From contig JAKTTT010000008.1 of the NCBI GenBank assembly GCA_030581615.1, positions 124,001 to 188,000 on the forward strand: 64,000 nucleotides of DNA. Reading direction: 5' to 3'. This stretch comes from Alloascoidea africana. Its lineage: Eukaryota; Ascomycota; Alloascoideomycetes; Alloascoideales; Alloascoideaceae. This document shows, in pieces, positions 30,817 through 42,300 of this stretch; the stretch's first letter is position 1; every line of letters begins with the position of its first letter. The notes under the pieces are model-generated. The model was given only the letters and a program-made list of their open reading frames with translations. It was not told where the DNA came from and ran no database searches. The translations under genes and the position numbers were made by a program.

Positions 30817-31325
30817 TGCTGACAAAGCAAAACGGTCTACACGAATAAAAGAAAATTAAGACCCCTTGACGTCCTCCAAAATTTTAGGACCGGTAGAATG
30901 AAAATGAATGACACGAGCACGCTTTTGCGGGAAGGAAAGTTAGGGTTCTTTTGTGCCAGCACAGAGCAAACGCAGAGAGTGTTGGCTGGTACAAATCCTG
31001 GCAGGCCCAGCCAGATCTCACTACACCAGACATCACATCACATGATTCACACTTTCCACCCCCACAAATTGACAGGAGCTTGCTTTACGTGTCCAAGAAC
31101 CGCATTGCAAAAGATCTTTGGACGTCCACTTCTGCACAAAAATCTTATGGCGAGGCCGTATGGACGGGATTTCCGGTTACATCTTAACAATTTTTAAGCA
31201 CAGGCATTCTCTATGAGGGCCCACGGAATATGTGCAGCGTTATATTACACAGAACAGAATATCTTCAAAACATCTTACTAAACAACATATACAACCTCAG
31301 ATTTAGTCAGACACAGAAGATAGCA
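30817..31325. other. Promoter region of the acetyl-CoA transporter gene
   Basis: About 0.5 kb between two minus-strand genes. Frames of up to 99 codons (+ strand, 30898-31197) show no protein character. No distinct element recognised. Confidence 0.45.
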
Positions 31326-32684
31326 TTACCAATCGTACTCCTTGGAAACTTTGCTATTCGCATTCTTCTTTGAGTTTAGCGCGCAACCTATTAAGAATTC
31401 AGGGAGGAGTCTGGAAACAGAAGAGTAGAACTGGCTGTGTGGCCCAACGTGCCATACTCTTGGTGGGTGTGCCACAGTTAAAGAATCAAATATTGTATAG
31501 TTCAACTCTTTTACTATGTCTGTAGGAATCTTGGAAGAAACAGAGTTTGAGATTCTTGGAGCTCCAGCGTAGGCCTTTGCGTAGATTGGCCTCAACTCTT
31601 CAGGCCAGTCTAAAATTTCGGATTTTATCGACTCTTCCAATCTGGCCTTGGCCTGTGTTGATTTTGGATTGTTTATTTGAAGAGATCCAATTTTCACATG
31701 GCATACCGGAATCTTTTGAGCGAGAAGCTCTCTTTGGAGGCACTGTGCGAGACTCGTTAGAGAAGTTGAAACCAGAGACTCTACCGAATGAAATGGAATA
31801 TTTAGTTGACTCATTATTGTGGGGTTCACGATAACAATGCGAGATTTGTGGGTTCTGACGAGCTCAATAAGGCCATTTGAGAGCAGAGCAAGAGGTGTGA
31901 GCAGTTTGGAGTAGATTGCATCGCTCCAGGTTCGAATTGAGAGCGACTCAACTGGTCCCGTTTCATAGTAAACATCAGGCACAATCACAACTCCCTTGAG
32001 AATCAAATCATGGCTTCTAGCGCCCGGGAATGGAACCACAGGCGTATCCAGAATCTGTGCGAACTTTGATAGCTGGTGATGAATTTTGCCAGGCTCATCG
32101 GCAGATATAGACAGTGCTCTAAGATCCTCGCTGTTTTCTCTTTGAATGATTGCCTCTTCTTCAGAAGAAGTCGTTGTCACGTAGACAATAAACCCACGGC
32201 GCTCCAGATCTGAGGCGACTATTCTGGTTATTGGTTCAGATGGAGACCCAGCAAGAACAACCACTTCCTCTCGCGCTCCGTTTGCTGCCCGTTTGGCTTT
32301 TCTCCTGCCATTAGGCGCCTTATTGGCGCGCTGGTATCTCCTGTAAAAAATGTATCCTATTGACGCTGAAGCACCCACAACCAGTGCAGCGGTGAGAATC
32401 TTGTGTTTCCTGACCCACTCGGAGACGTTTTGATAGAAGCCTTCTGGGATGTCGTCATCATCCATATCAAAATCCTCGACTATTCCTTCGAATCTAGAGC
32501 GTTGGTTCTTCCCATGCATAAATCGCTCCAGAAACTTGCCAGCCTTGGAAGCAGGAGCATCCGGTTTCGGTATTTGAACTGTTGGAACTGGTATGGGTGA
32601 CTTTTCGCTGATAAGCACTGAAGCCTTATTATGTAGGTCGACTATTTTATCGAGCGTCGAGTCTATGGGATTTTCTTCTGACAT
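31326..32684 (-). CDS. Membrane-anchored degenerate short-chain dehydrogenase (DUF1776-like)
   Basis: A 452-residue protein with an acidic cytosolic N-terminal region, one TM at about residues 97-114 followed by a basic stop (YRRYQR), and a Rossmann-like domain. Strand one is EEVVVLAGSP and later pieces (LKGVVIVPD, KSRIVIVNPT, then a long helix and IPVCHVKIGSL) follow the SDR layout. The TGxxxGxG loop is missing, and the expected YxxxK is occupied by a sequence such as FHSVE. It is therefore probably not a working dehydrogenase. The overall architecture recalls the fungal DUF1776 family; I recall no firm function for it. The first ATG (MSEENPIDS) is two codons inside the open frame. Confidence 0.7.
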   Translation of the reverse strand: MSEENPIDSTLDKIVDLHNKASVLISEKSPIPVPTVQIPKPDAPASKAGKFLERFMHGKNQRSRFEGIVEDFDMDDDDIPEGFYQNVSEWVRKHKILTAALVVGASASIGYIFYRRYQRANKAPNGRRKAKRAANGAREEVVVLAGSPSEPITRIVASDLERRGFIVYVTTTSSEEEAIIQRENSEDLRALSISADEPGKIHHQLSKFAQILDTPVVPFPGARSHDLILKGVVIVPDVYYETGPVESLSIRTWSDAIYSKLLTPLALLSNGLIELVRTHKSRIVIVNPTIMSQLNIPFHSVESLVSTSLTSLAQCLQRELLAQKIPVCHVKIGSLQINNPKSTQAKARLEESIKSEILDWPEELRPIYAKAYAGAPRISNSVSSKIPTDIVKELNYTIFDSLTVAHPPRVWHVGPHSQFYSSVSRLLPEFLIGCALNSKKNANSKVSKEYDW

Positions 32685-33498
32685 GATCACCGGAAGCTTT
32701 GGGCAGTAAGAGAATGAGGGTCAGCTAGTTAGATGCTTTTGATGGTTTTGAAGCAGCGGTCAATAGTGAGGGTATGTAGAGCCCGAGCGATCGGTCTTTA
32801 CACAAAAAGAGTTTTATTCCCAACTTTGAAAATCAAGAATGAGAGGTCACACTTGAACCTATTTTAGCCTTTGCACACCAGAACCAACAAGAGTGGAACG
32901 AGAATTGTGCCTGTACTGGTCCTCCTATTCTGAAACATGCTTAGTTCTCAAATATACTCACCCCGGGTTGTACGGATGTCTTGAACTACGACCGTGGGTT
33001 TCGACAAGAACTAGGTGGTCCGGTCACACAAGGTACGAGATGATGCATTGGGCTGAAGAATCATTGCTGAAATGATACAGTACCCTGCTATTGCTCAAGA
33101 TTGCAATGAATGGGTGGTTTATATTGCATTTCATGAGCATTTGAACATACCTCCTTGTTATGTACTGGGCTCGGGTGAATCACACAAAATCTCTATCAGT
33201 GTGTTGTACTATTTTCAATCGGAGAAAAAAAATATAGAAGAGCTTAGAGAGAAAAGCATTTTTACTTTCAAAAACATGGAAATCAGAGTCGTTGTTCCGT
33301 TTTTTAGTTCCTTGTCTGGGATTATTATTTTGGCAAGCTCTAACGTTAACATCCCACCTTCTTGTTTGCCTGATTTCTCCTTGTCTAGTCAAAATGATCC
33401 CGTTATTTTCAATCTTTGGCTTGTTTTTCTTCTTACACTCCCCTTCCTAACTTCTGTTTCTCTACTTTCGCACCTGTTAGCGCAAGCAACACAACAAT
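32685..33498. other. Divergent promoter region, SDR-like gene and PDB1
   Basis: About 0.8 kb. A 199-codon ATG frame (33072-33671) lies across the PDB1 start in another frame; I regard it as chance. The last 150 bp are pyrimidine-rich and read into the PDB1 leader. Confidence 0.5.
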
Positions 33499-34647
33499 AT
33501 GCCATTACCATTGACTCACACTGCAAAGCTGGCTTTGACTGCAGCTGCCTCCAAGACAACAAAATGCTCACAGCTTGCTCTAAATGCAAGAAAAGCCGCC
33601 ATGTTTATGGGCATGGAGCAGGCCAAGATGATGGCCACGACGTCGGGACCCCAGACAATTACCGTTCGTGATGCTCTTAACTCAGCAATGATGGAAGAGC
33701 TAGAGAGAGACGATAGAGTATTTGTCATGGGAGAAGAAGTTTCCTTGTACAATGGAGCTTACAAAATTACCAGAGGTTTGCTCGATCGATTTGGGGAAAG
33801 GCGAGTTGTAGATACTCCAATTACTGAGATGGGTTTCACAGGCCTTTGCGTGGGAGCGGCTTTCGCTGGCCTACATCCAATATGTGAATACATGACAATG
33901 AACTTTGCGATGCAGGCTATTGATCAGATTATCAACTCTGCCGCCAAAACATTATACATGTCTGGGGGTAGACAGCCTTGTAACATTACTTTTAGAGGAC
34001 CTAATGGATCCGCTGCTGGGGTGGCTGCACAGCATTCACAAGATTATGCTGCGTGGTACGCTGCCGTTCCTGGTCTAAAAGTCGTTGCTCCTTATTCTTC
34101 TGAAGATGCCAGAGGCTTGCTTAAAGCTTCAATTCGGGACCCCAATCCAGTTATTTTTTTGGAGAATGAACTTTTGTATGGTCAGCCTTTTGAGTGCTCT
34201 GCTGAAGCCATGTCACCAGATTTTGTTTTGCCATTTGGGCAGGCCAAGATTGAAAGAGCAGGTAGTGACATCACGATTGTTGCATATACACGAAACGTTG
34301 ACTTTTCCCTCCAGGCCGCTGATGTTTTGAAGTCCAAGTATGGAGTTGAAGCGGAGGTTATAAACCTAAGAACCATAAAGCCAATGGATGTTCCTGCAAT
34401 TTTGAAATCGCTACGAAAGACACATCATTTGATCACGGTTGAGGCTGGATTCCCAGGATTTGGTGTCGGCTCGGAGATTTGTGCCCAGGTTATGGAGACG
34501 GATGGGTTTGATTACTTGGATGCTCCAATTGAGAGAGTGACTGGATGTGAGACCCCTACTCCATATGCAGTTCAGCTAGAAGATTTTGCTTTCCCAGACG
34601 TGGAGGTGATTGTGAGAGCTGCTAAAAAGGTGTTGTCTATCGAGTAG
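33499..34647 (+). CDS. PDB1: Pyruvate dehydrogenase E1 beta subunit, mitochondrial
   Basis: A 382-residue protein; with E1 alpha it forms the thiamine-diphosphate enzyme that decarboxylates pyruvate and acetylates the lipoyl groups of E2 (LAT1, 26 kb away in this window). Residues 1-52 are a Lys/Ala/Thr/Met-rich matrix-targeting region. The mature domain starts [12 protein letters not shown]. Conserved blocks: [83 protein letters not shown] and a C-terminal VLSIE. The length (366 in S. cerevisiae) fits a full protein. Several internal ATGs occur in the presequence; the first one is chosen since the whole leader is compatible with import. Confidence 0.96.
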   Translation: MPLPLTHTAKLALTAAASKTTKCSQLALNARKAAMFMGMEQAKMMATTSGPQTITVRDALNSAMMEELERDDRVFVMGEEVSLYNGAYKITRGLLDRFGERRVVDTPITEMGFTGLCVGAAFAGLHPICEYMTMNFAMQAIDQIINSAAKTLYMSGGRQPCNITFRGPNGSAAGVAAQHSQDYAAWYAAVPGLKVVAPYSSEDARGLLKASIRDPNPVIFLENELLYGQPFECSAEAMSPDFVLPFGQAKIERAGSDITIVAYTRNVDFSLQAADVLKSKYGVEAEVINLRTIKPMDVPAILKSLRKTHHLITVEAGFPGFGVGSEICAQVMETDGFDYLDAPIERVTGCETPTPYAVQLEDFAFPDVEVIVRAAKKVLSIE

Positions 34648-35935
34648 ATTAGGATCGTTCAATGTTTACGAACAACCATTGTTTTAATAAACTTGCACAA
34701 AGCTAGAAAATAGAAATTTAGGGCTGAGCGATAGTAGTTGACATCCAAGTTTCTATGATAAGTTCACTTGCTGGTATCATCAGTTATCCGATTTGTGATA
34801 CATCTAGTAGATATTCAATGGGAAAGTGGATCTTTTGGATCAATATTCGAAAATAAATCCTTTCTAGACGTTTGGTCTTTTAAGCTGTAGATATTGCAAA
34901 ATGCCTTGTATACCTGAATGGGTGTCAACTAGGGTACTGTTTTGGGTCTACATGCGGAGATAAGAAATCGCCTCTACGTTTAGTTGTAGGAAAGGCTAGT
35001 GGGTTTGATTAATCAGGGAGCCATACAACAATTGACAAAGCCTGAACTGGCTTCTCTGCCATCGGATGTGAGCCAAGGTGAGCTTCGGCTACTCACAGCA
35101 TAATTTTGGTCTGGCCAAGGAGGAAACAGTTAAAAGTACCTGCTGCTAGATGCGAATCATGAGAATATGGCAGATTCCCACTTTCGCTTCAAGCCACACT
35201 TCAGAAGTATGTGCCTGTGTCCCTGCATAGACCGTTCTGTTCCAACGCCTGCGTCCCGATACGCCAGATACGTAGATACGCGCTGGACGCCTGGTGGCTG
35301 AAAACAGAAAAGGGCAGCAGCTAGTTAACTCCAATCTATCATCGTTGCATATAAATCTCAGTCTCGGTTAATCAAGTTCGGAGTGATATATCCCTTTTAA
35401 ACAAGAGCGCGATTTCATCCATAAGCTTGTTAATTACAGGATCTTTGTAATGAAGATCGCATACGAAAAGAGCCCAACGTTATAAACTCTCAATCAAGGA
35501 CAACCAATAGTTCCTTCAACTTGGGCGGCTTCTTCTTCTTCTCCAATAACTGTTTGTATGCAAAGCATGTCTCACTTAAAATAGCACGTTCATGCGCCGA
35601 AGTTCCAATATCGAAACTTCTATGCCTTTTTAATAAGCAAGCACATCTCTAGATTGGCAAGGTTCTTCCCAGAGGGGAAGGGGGCTGATATCAATTCCTT
35701 TCTAAGCTATAAAACGTTGAACCTGTCTCCTAATCTGGTAGTGCGCTGTAGACTTGTGCTTGATAATAACAGGTACTGTAATAAATGAAAGTTGGATTCA
35801 AGAAGCAAATCCAATTGAGGATTGAATAGAGCTACGGATTATGCAACTTATGATAGCATAGCCATCCGGAGGAATTTAACATTGCAATTCAAGATTTGTT
35901 TATCATATTTACACCAAAATAACGCTACCCCAATG

Positions 35936-35960
35936 CCCGTCTTCACTGAGCAAAGACGGG
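35936..35960. repeat. Perfect hairpin in gene-free DNA
   Basis: CCCGTCTT and its exact inverse complement AAGACGGG are separated by nine bases. No T-run follows, so it is not an obvious Pol III terminator. Function unknown. Confidence 0.5.
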
Positions 35961-37362
35961 TTAGTCAAAAACCCAATTCATATTACTAAAACATTTGTGA
36001 AACGCTTAGGTTACCATGAGAACATGGATCATCATGAACACCAAGGAACCGCAAAGACATAAACTAATAGATAAGCTTAAACTTTCACCATCTACTCCAA
36101 TTGAGAATTGTTATTGTAGCGACTACAGGTGACAGTCGGCATAACCCATGTCCTATTGTAAATACATAAACTCTGGGTGTTTGCTATTCATAGCAAATTT
36201 GTACTTTATAATTGCCAGTAATGATGCTTTCACATAGAGATTTCGATGCATATGATTTATAATATCATGGTTAACAATTGACTGTGTTCCTGAAGAGGGT
36301 CCTCCATTCATTTATTTCTAATTGACTAGAGCGTCCTTCAAGAACTGTTCTTCAAGATGTATTACGCCTAGCCTGCAACCAATTCTTGTAATCAGAACTT
36401 TCCAACGTTAACTCCGCTCGCCAATAATGTCTGTGTATTATTCTGATCTAAATTACAAACCAAGCAGCTGGTGGTGACTCCTGTTTTTTCAAACACCCAA
36501 AGCTCAAATCTAGAGCGATAATCCTGGAAAACGCTCTGCTGCTCCTGTCTATATTTTAGGTAAGGAGGCGATTTTCGAGACAACCTGTGTTCCACGCTGC
36601 TCTCATTCGTCTGCTCCTAGCCCCGGTGCATGCATTCAAGCATCTGTCATGTTTCTTGGAATATTGTCATCCGCTATTTACAGGACAGATCTCATAAACC
36701 ATATGGTTGGTTTTATCGTTTTCTTTAGAGAGGATTCTATTGCACACAATTCACAAAAGATGCAACTCTGTTCTCTACTTTAAGATGGAAGGATTTTTCA
36801 CTTTCCTCTAACAGAGAACTTGTTGCTGAATTACTTTACATTGAGCATTAAGCACACCACCTAGGTACAGGATGTAGGTGCTCCGAAAATCGCGCCTCGG
36901 TATTCATTTTGAGCAATAATCTAATACACAGTAGGACGGGTTATATTAGAAGGTATACAAGCTCTCTTCATGATGAGTGCCGAGGAAAACTCTGGATAAT
37001 TGTTTTCTCTCTATTCCAAACACATAGCCCGTAATCAAGCTCTGACAGATATTACTCTGTTGATGTAGATCTTAATTGTAGCTTAGACTTTAAACCACGT
37101 TTCTGTTTGCATTGCCAAAACTTTTGGACTTGTCACATCTTTCAAATGCCATCTCAAACATCTAATGCGATGGGCCACAACTTGGCTACGTGCAAAAGCC
37201 TTAATATCCGAAAGGCTCTGTATTTTTAAATGAACAAGCAGGAAAAGTGTGATGCCGTTCTAGGCAGACGACATGCATAGTTCGACTTTATAAAATCGAT
37301 GCTGGTGCGTCTCGTATATTATTAATGTGAAAAGTCGAAATCAACAGAGGAGGGTTCCATGT

Positions 37363-37370
37363 TATTTAAA
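37363..37370 (+). promoter_or_regulatory. TATA-like element of the globin gene
   Basis: TATTTAAA 50 nt above the start codon; a plausible core promoter element. Confidence 0.4.
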
Positions 37371-37419
37371 CTGGTCTCACCTCCGCTTGTCTTGAACTTC
37401 AGCAGCGGCTTCAGCTTTA

Positions 37420-39372
37420 ATGTCAGGAATAATTCAAAGCAAAAAAGAAATGAACATGTTGAGGAAATCCAAAAAAGAAGGTTTGGAAAACGACTTTGAT
37501 GTGAGCTTTGATTTCGGCGGCTATGGACACAGGAGAAACTCCGTTTTCACGCCTCCGTTTGGACCAGACAAGTCGAGTTTGGAGTCCATTGCTCCGTGTT
37601 TAACAAACGATACGTATGATGAGGCTGGAGACACTTTCTCGTCGTTTTCATCAACAACCAGCAACATTCTCAGAGCATACCAGTCTTCTACAAATCAAAG
37701 CACCAAAGAACTACACCCCCTTCCCACCGAGTCTGAGCTTTTGGTTCAGGGGTACAAGTCAACTGGTAGCTCTCTCACCTCTAATGCGTCCTGCAGTTCT
37801 CTGGGCTACTCACACTCTTCATCATCATCCTCCCGATCTCTGGGTATTTCTCTCGCGACCACAAATACGAACTTTACGGGGGAAAGTTCTGTTCTAGACC
37901 CAAACCCGAGTTTTTTCTCGGGAAAGCGTTCTGTATCCTCTGCAATTCAGGGAATAGATGTTCTGGGGGAAAAGCATGCGACACAGGCAGGCACCTCACA
38001 TGGTCTGTTCGGGACATCAACTGTCATCAGCACCAAAACAGCTGGACTAAATGGGCCCGTACAGCCCCGAGACGTTCCCACTGTGTATGAAGCTTCAAAT
38101 TACACTGTTACAAGCCACAGAATCAGTCCTCAAAACTCAATATCCAATTTCAGTATTGTTGGTGGTAATGGGCCGACCGGAAAGGGCAGGAACACGACTA
38201 TAAAGAGGAAGCCTGCCTTACTTACTCCTTCTCAGTCTATTCTTTCGGCTGAAACATCTACTCCATTTTACGGTCAGAGTCAGGTTGTTTTAGATGTTAC
38301 CGAAAGAGAGATTGGTATTTTGAAAAAAACTTGGAAGACGATCACGGATGATGCAGATGAAGAAGGCGAAGTTCGAGAAAAGTGTGCCGCACAGAGGAAA
38401 CGCCAGCCAAAAGGGGACCTTGGATTTGGATCATCTCCTGCGTTTTGTGCTGTTGGAACTACCCTATTCTGTCGCCAAATGTACGCCAACATGACGCGCA
38501 TGGCGGCTGGAATTGACGCTCTGTTTCCCTCTATTGTCCACCAATCCATTGCCTTTGGCGGAGTTTTCACAGCTGCTATTACACAATTGGAAAATATTCA
38601 TGCTCTTGATAACTATCTCGGAAGCTTGGGACGAAGACACTCGAGAGTATTGGGAATTGAGCCTTTCCAATACGAACTTCTCGGCGTTTGTCTCATCAAG
38701 ACTCTTGAAGAGAGGTTTGAGGATGAGTTTACTCCCGAGGTAGAGGAAGCATGGCTAAAGCTTTACAACTACATTTGTAATAAGATTTTGCAAGAAGGAA
38801 TCGACCCCAAAATTACAAAATCTGGGGATGATGATCACTCTCATACTTTGGCCAGCGAGCCGGCCCATGCCCGACAGGAACAGCCAAAAAATCAGACGGG
38901 ACAGTATAGTCTGCAGAAAGAGTCTCCACAAACGGAAATGGATGGAAACGATGTTGCTAAAGTGAGCTCTATCCCTGCTGCTCCCAAAGCCCAAGCGGTT
39001 CCAGAAATCTTCAGCAGAGCAGGAACCCAAATTGAGCGAGACGATGCAACAAGTCTGGCAAGCTACCCTTTTACAGTTGGTTCCAATTCAGGTCCTGCTC
39101 CCGCTCAGCGTCGTGTGCATCAAAAGCTTAGCAAATTGACAAACCGAAGGACAAAGGACGAATATACGACAACGTCTAGCACAAGAACTGCTGGTGCCTT
39201 TAGCATTTCTGCTGAAGACGGAACAGAGCTCGAGGCTAGTACTAGAAAACCAAAATCTAAAATGACCTCAAACAATACTACAGGTGGAACCAGTGGCTCA
39301 AGAACTCATTACTATCAAAGACGAAAGTATTTACAAGGAGATGTTGATCTGGATTCCTGTACAATAGTTTGA
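37420..39372 (+). CDS. Globin-domain protein with long disordered flanks (YNL234W-like)
   Basis: A 650-residue protein. Residues 1-285 are Ser/Thr/Gly-rich and unstructured. A globin fold follows at about 288-455: EREIGILKKTW (A helix), an Arg/Lys/Glu-rich insertion, CRQMYANM, then DALFPSIVHQSIAFGGVF (CD-E region). LGRRHSRVLGIEPFQYELLG contains the probable proximal haem-ligand His407, and EEAWLKLYNYI is helix H. The distal position appears to be Gln or the adjacent His. The last 190 residues are again disordered. S. cerevisiae YNL234W is a haem-binding globin-like protein of about 426 residues proposed to act in redox or stress signalling; this one is longer at both ends. It lacks the reductase domain of flavohaemoglobin, so nitric oxide dioxygenase activity is unlikely. 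Confidence 0.85.
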   Translation: MSGIIQSKKEMNMLRKSKKEGLENDFDVSFDFGGYGHRRNSVFTPPFGPDKSSLESIAPCLTNDTYDEAGDTFSSFSSTTSNILRAYQSSTNQSTKELHPLPTESELLVQGYKSTGSSLTSNASCSSLGYSHSSSSSSRSLGISLATTNTNFTGESSVLDPNPSFFSGKRSVSSAIQGIDVLGEKHATQAGTSHGLFGTSTVISTKTAGLNGPVQPRDVPTVYEASNYTVTSHRISPQNSISNFSIVGGNGPTGKGRNTTIKRKPALLTPSQSILSAETSTPFYGQSQVVLDVTEREIGILKKTWKTITDDADEEGEVREKCAAQRKRQPKGDLGFGSSPAFCAVGTTLFCRQMYANMTRMAAGIDALFPSIVHQSIAFGGVFTAAITQLENIHALDNYLGSLGRRHSRVLGIEPFQYELLGVCLIKTLEERFEDEFTPEVEEAWLKLYNYICNKILQEGIDPKITKSGDDDHSHTLASEPAHARQEQPKNQTGQYSLQKESPQTEMDGNDVAKVSSIPAAPKAQAVPEIFSRAGTQIERDDATSLASYPFTVGSNSGPAPAQRRVHQKLSKLTNRRTKDEYTTTSSTRTAGAFSISAEDGTELEASTRKPKSKMTSNNTTGGTSGSRTHYYQRRKYLQGDVDLDSCTIV

Positions 39373-42300
39373 AAGCATTACTCTACTATAACTTTCAAAT
39401 GTAGAAGATCATCAATATCTATTGTTTTTTACGTTGTTTTAATTTTTGACTTTCTGAATATGGGATTTGCTTAGTTGTTTCTACTTTTCTAATGCAAGCT
39501 AAGGTTGAATATAATGAAATGAAATGCTAATAATTGGTTAGTGCCAAGCTATGTCTCATTAAAAGTAAACTGTTGAGAGAAGGAAAGAATAAGATAGAAT
39601 CAGAATTTTGAAAAGTTTTGATAGCAAGAGGAGTCCCTATGACAGCATTTGTAAGTTTGATTGTCCTATTGCATTTAAAAGGGATTTCAAGTTTCAGGTT
39701 GAAAGCGAAATATTCTTAAGCGTCAAGTGAGATCATCGGCACCCTTTTCTACTTCAAATTGAGTTTTAAACTACTGTCAATGGAAGTATAGCTCTTTAAA
39801 ATTGAGGGTAAGGTACATTTACCCCAATCAGCTCCATCCTGGAACACACAGCATACTACTGGTCACGCTTATTCTTCAACACTCACCATAGTATGATGAC
39901 AAAGTCACCTATGACTCCTGCTAACAACTGCTTTTTACTGTGTGGTTAACTGGATAGCTTGGAGTTAAGGGAAATGACGACATGTTTGCGTTCTCGTTTA
40001 CCTTCCAGTTAACTCGGCCAATAATCCATGTAAATGAATATCAATTGACTGTTTAAAAAGCTGTACACATACATCAACAAACTATAAAGGAAAAGGTATT
40101 TGACGAAAATAAAAGGAAGTAGGGTCATAATGTATATTAGAAAGCAACAAAAAACCAAGATAAAGAGCGTGCCGTAATCAATGAGCCAGGTGTTTTAGTT
40201 GCTGAATTAACCTTTTAGATACATTATTGCGAGAAGTCTGAACGGCCCTGAGCATCATCATCACTTGATTACGGTTCATTGGTATTGATCTTTGTCGCAC
40301 AGTTTAGTTGTTTTTATTCGGCATTTCATTGTTCGAAGGTTTTTTGTAAAAATTTTTTTTCAGACTATCCCCAGGTTTATGTTTTCAACAGTAAAAATTT
40401 GGCAATGACGTTGTTCTTGTGTATTTTTAGTTTTGGTTAATGTAAATTATGCACGGGGCGCGTATAGACAACATGACGGTTGAATCGAATTAAATTGTGG
40501 AAATTATGGGTTGAAATCTATCCTGACTTTTTTTTTTTCACTTCTTTGCGTCGGATAGAATAGATGTGTGAAGAGGCTTGATGTATTGGTATGCCAGCTG
40601 TTCGGCTTCCAGTTTCGTGGTGTTATCCATCTTTCTATTGTATTGTGATTGCGTTTGGCGTTGGAGCTTTCTGGAAATTGTTTGGGTGACGGTTAGTTTC
40701 AAACATGAGACTGAATTGAATGCAAAGTTGACAGGAATAGAAATTTGGGCACATACAAGGAATAGAGCCTTTTCTCCTCCTCAAGGCTGTTTGAGTGACC
40801 GTTTGTAGAATGTGAGATCATTGTGGAGTAAGAGCAGTAGTAGAAAGCTTAAGAATGATGGCGAAACTGATTCTGAAGGGAAGAGAGAAAAAAAAAGAGG
40901 AGCAAAAGTGGCCTTTATATTGAAATAATCAAGAGACAATTGATCGGTCGTATATACTTAGGAGCGCAAATTATCAACGACGAGGCCGAAAACAGTAGAA
41001 AAGGATATACAAATTATGCCAACGCTGGTGATCCCCCCCAACCAGTAAGTGAGCCGGTGAGAGAATATGTGAGATCTACAGTACTTGATATGCCTATATT
41101 CTCTTCCCTTTCTAGCATTTACTGCAAGCGAGATTTAAAAGTGTGAAGATAAACGCCATAACTTTATACTGATCTAGATGTGTCTCTTGTCACAATGTTT
41201 CGTACTTGTCTTTCTCAGCTACACCGGCTTTTCTCTTTTTTTTGCTCCAAAACCGACAATTAAGCTGGGACCTAGAGTACTCTATTTTCATCTATAAACT
41301 TGGAATGCAACAAAAAGTTCAAAAATACGGTGATTATTCGTTTTCTTGATTAACAGATGGTTTAATCTCTCTGGGTCAAGGATTTTGCCCTACAAATTTC
41401 TATACTTAGTGTAGTAACACCAACTTGGCATTGATAGTTCCAATTGAGTGATATCTTGTTGCAAGCAGCTTGAGACAGGAACGAAAAAAAACAGGTCAAA
41501 TGCTCGTGTTAATGTCTTCGGTGCACAGAATTCCTTTTGCGTTATAAAGAAAACATGAGAAACAAAAAATCAAGGGAAATTGAGCCTGCTTTATTTTTAA
41601 TAGAAAAATACACGGAAAGGGATAATCTCCATTGGCACGCTAAGAAGGAAGTAAAGGATCTTCGTGAAGAAATTAATAATAACTGAAAAGTTGATGGAAG
41701 CGCCAACATCTGCTTTTACAGCAAATGGCACAGGTGGACATACAAGTCCATGCCCGCTTTCCTTGTTCATTTTCTTATCGTTGGCCAACCGTTGCCTAAT
41801 CGCAAGATCCCGAAACAAGCACATAAAGTGGGAGAGCCGAGGGGAAGGGGAACAATACTGTTAGGTTGGTTTCACCTCTATAGGCACATCCCACCCACCC
41901 CCATCTGCGATTATTACCGTCCGATACAAAACAAACAGGAGCAAGTAACAAAACCTGGGATTTTCCCGGTGCAGAGTATAAAAGTTCCCAACGTAGCTAG
42001 AGAAGATGCGATCGATCAATCTAGATTCTGGTTACAAGGCCTACCTTATATCAAGTTGAAAATCTCCCTTGTGGACTAGTCTAGACCACTTGCGCTGCAG
42101 GGAGGAGCGGTACTAGCACATCTTCCAGCAAGGGAGCACGATAATGATAATGATAATGATCATGATAGCGATAGAGGTAGCGGTGGTGGTAGTTTAGAAT
42201 GATCCGAAGGCATTGTTTTCTTTACTTTTCTTAGGACGGAAGGAGACTCAACTTAGTCCCTCTCCCATCTTTGCCAGGCCCTTACTATTCATTTCTTGAA

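Larger units (their letters stand above)
34648..37419. other. Gene-free stretch between PDB1 and the globin gene
   Basis: 2.8 kb without a credible coding frame. A perfect 8-bp inverted repeat (CCCGTCTT/AAGACGGG) is at 35936-35960. A TATTTAAA box at 37363-37370 lies 50 nt before the globin-gene ATG. Frames at 35146-35334 and 36392-36595 (-) are short and unremarkable. Confidence 0.5.

Noticed and set aside
33072-33671. A 199-codon ATG frame running across the PDB1 start
   Set aside because: It overlaps the PDB1 presequence in another frame, its first half is in a promoter-like region and nothing in it resembles a protein family.
42071-42089. GTGGACTAG-T-CTAGACCAC dyad considered as a transposon end or target site
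   Set aside because: No element body, no partner terminal repeat and one mismatch in the arms; kept only as a note on the gap.
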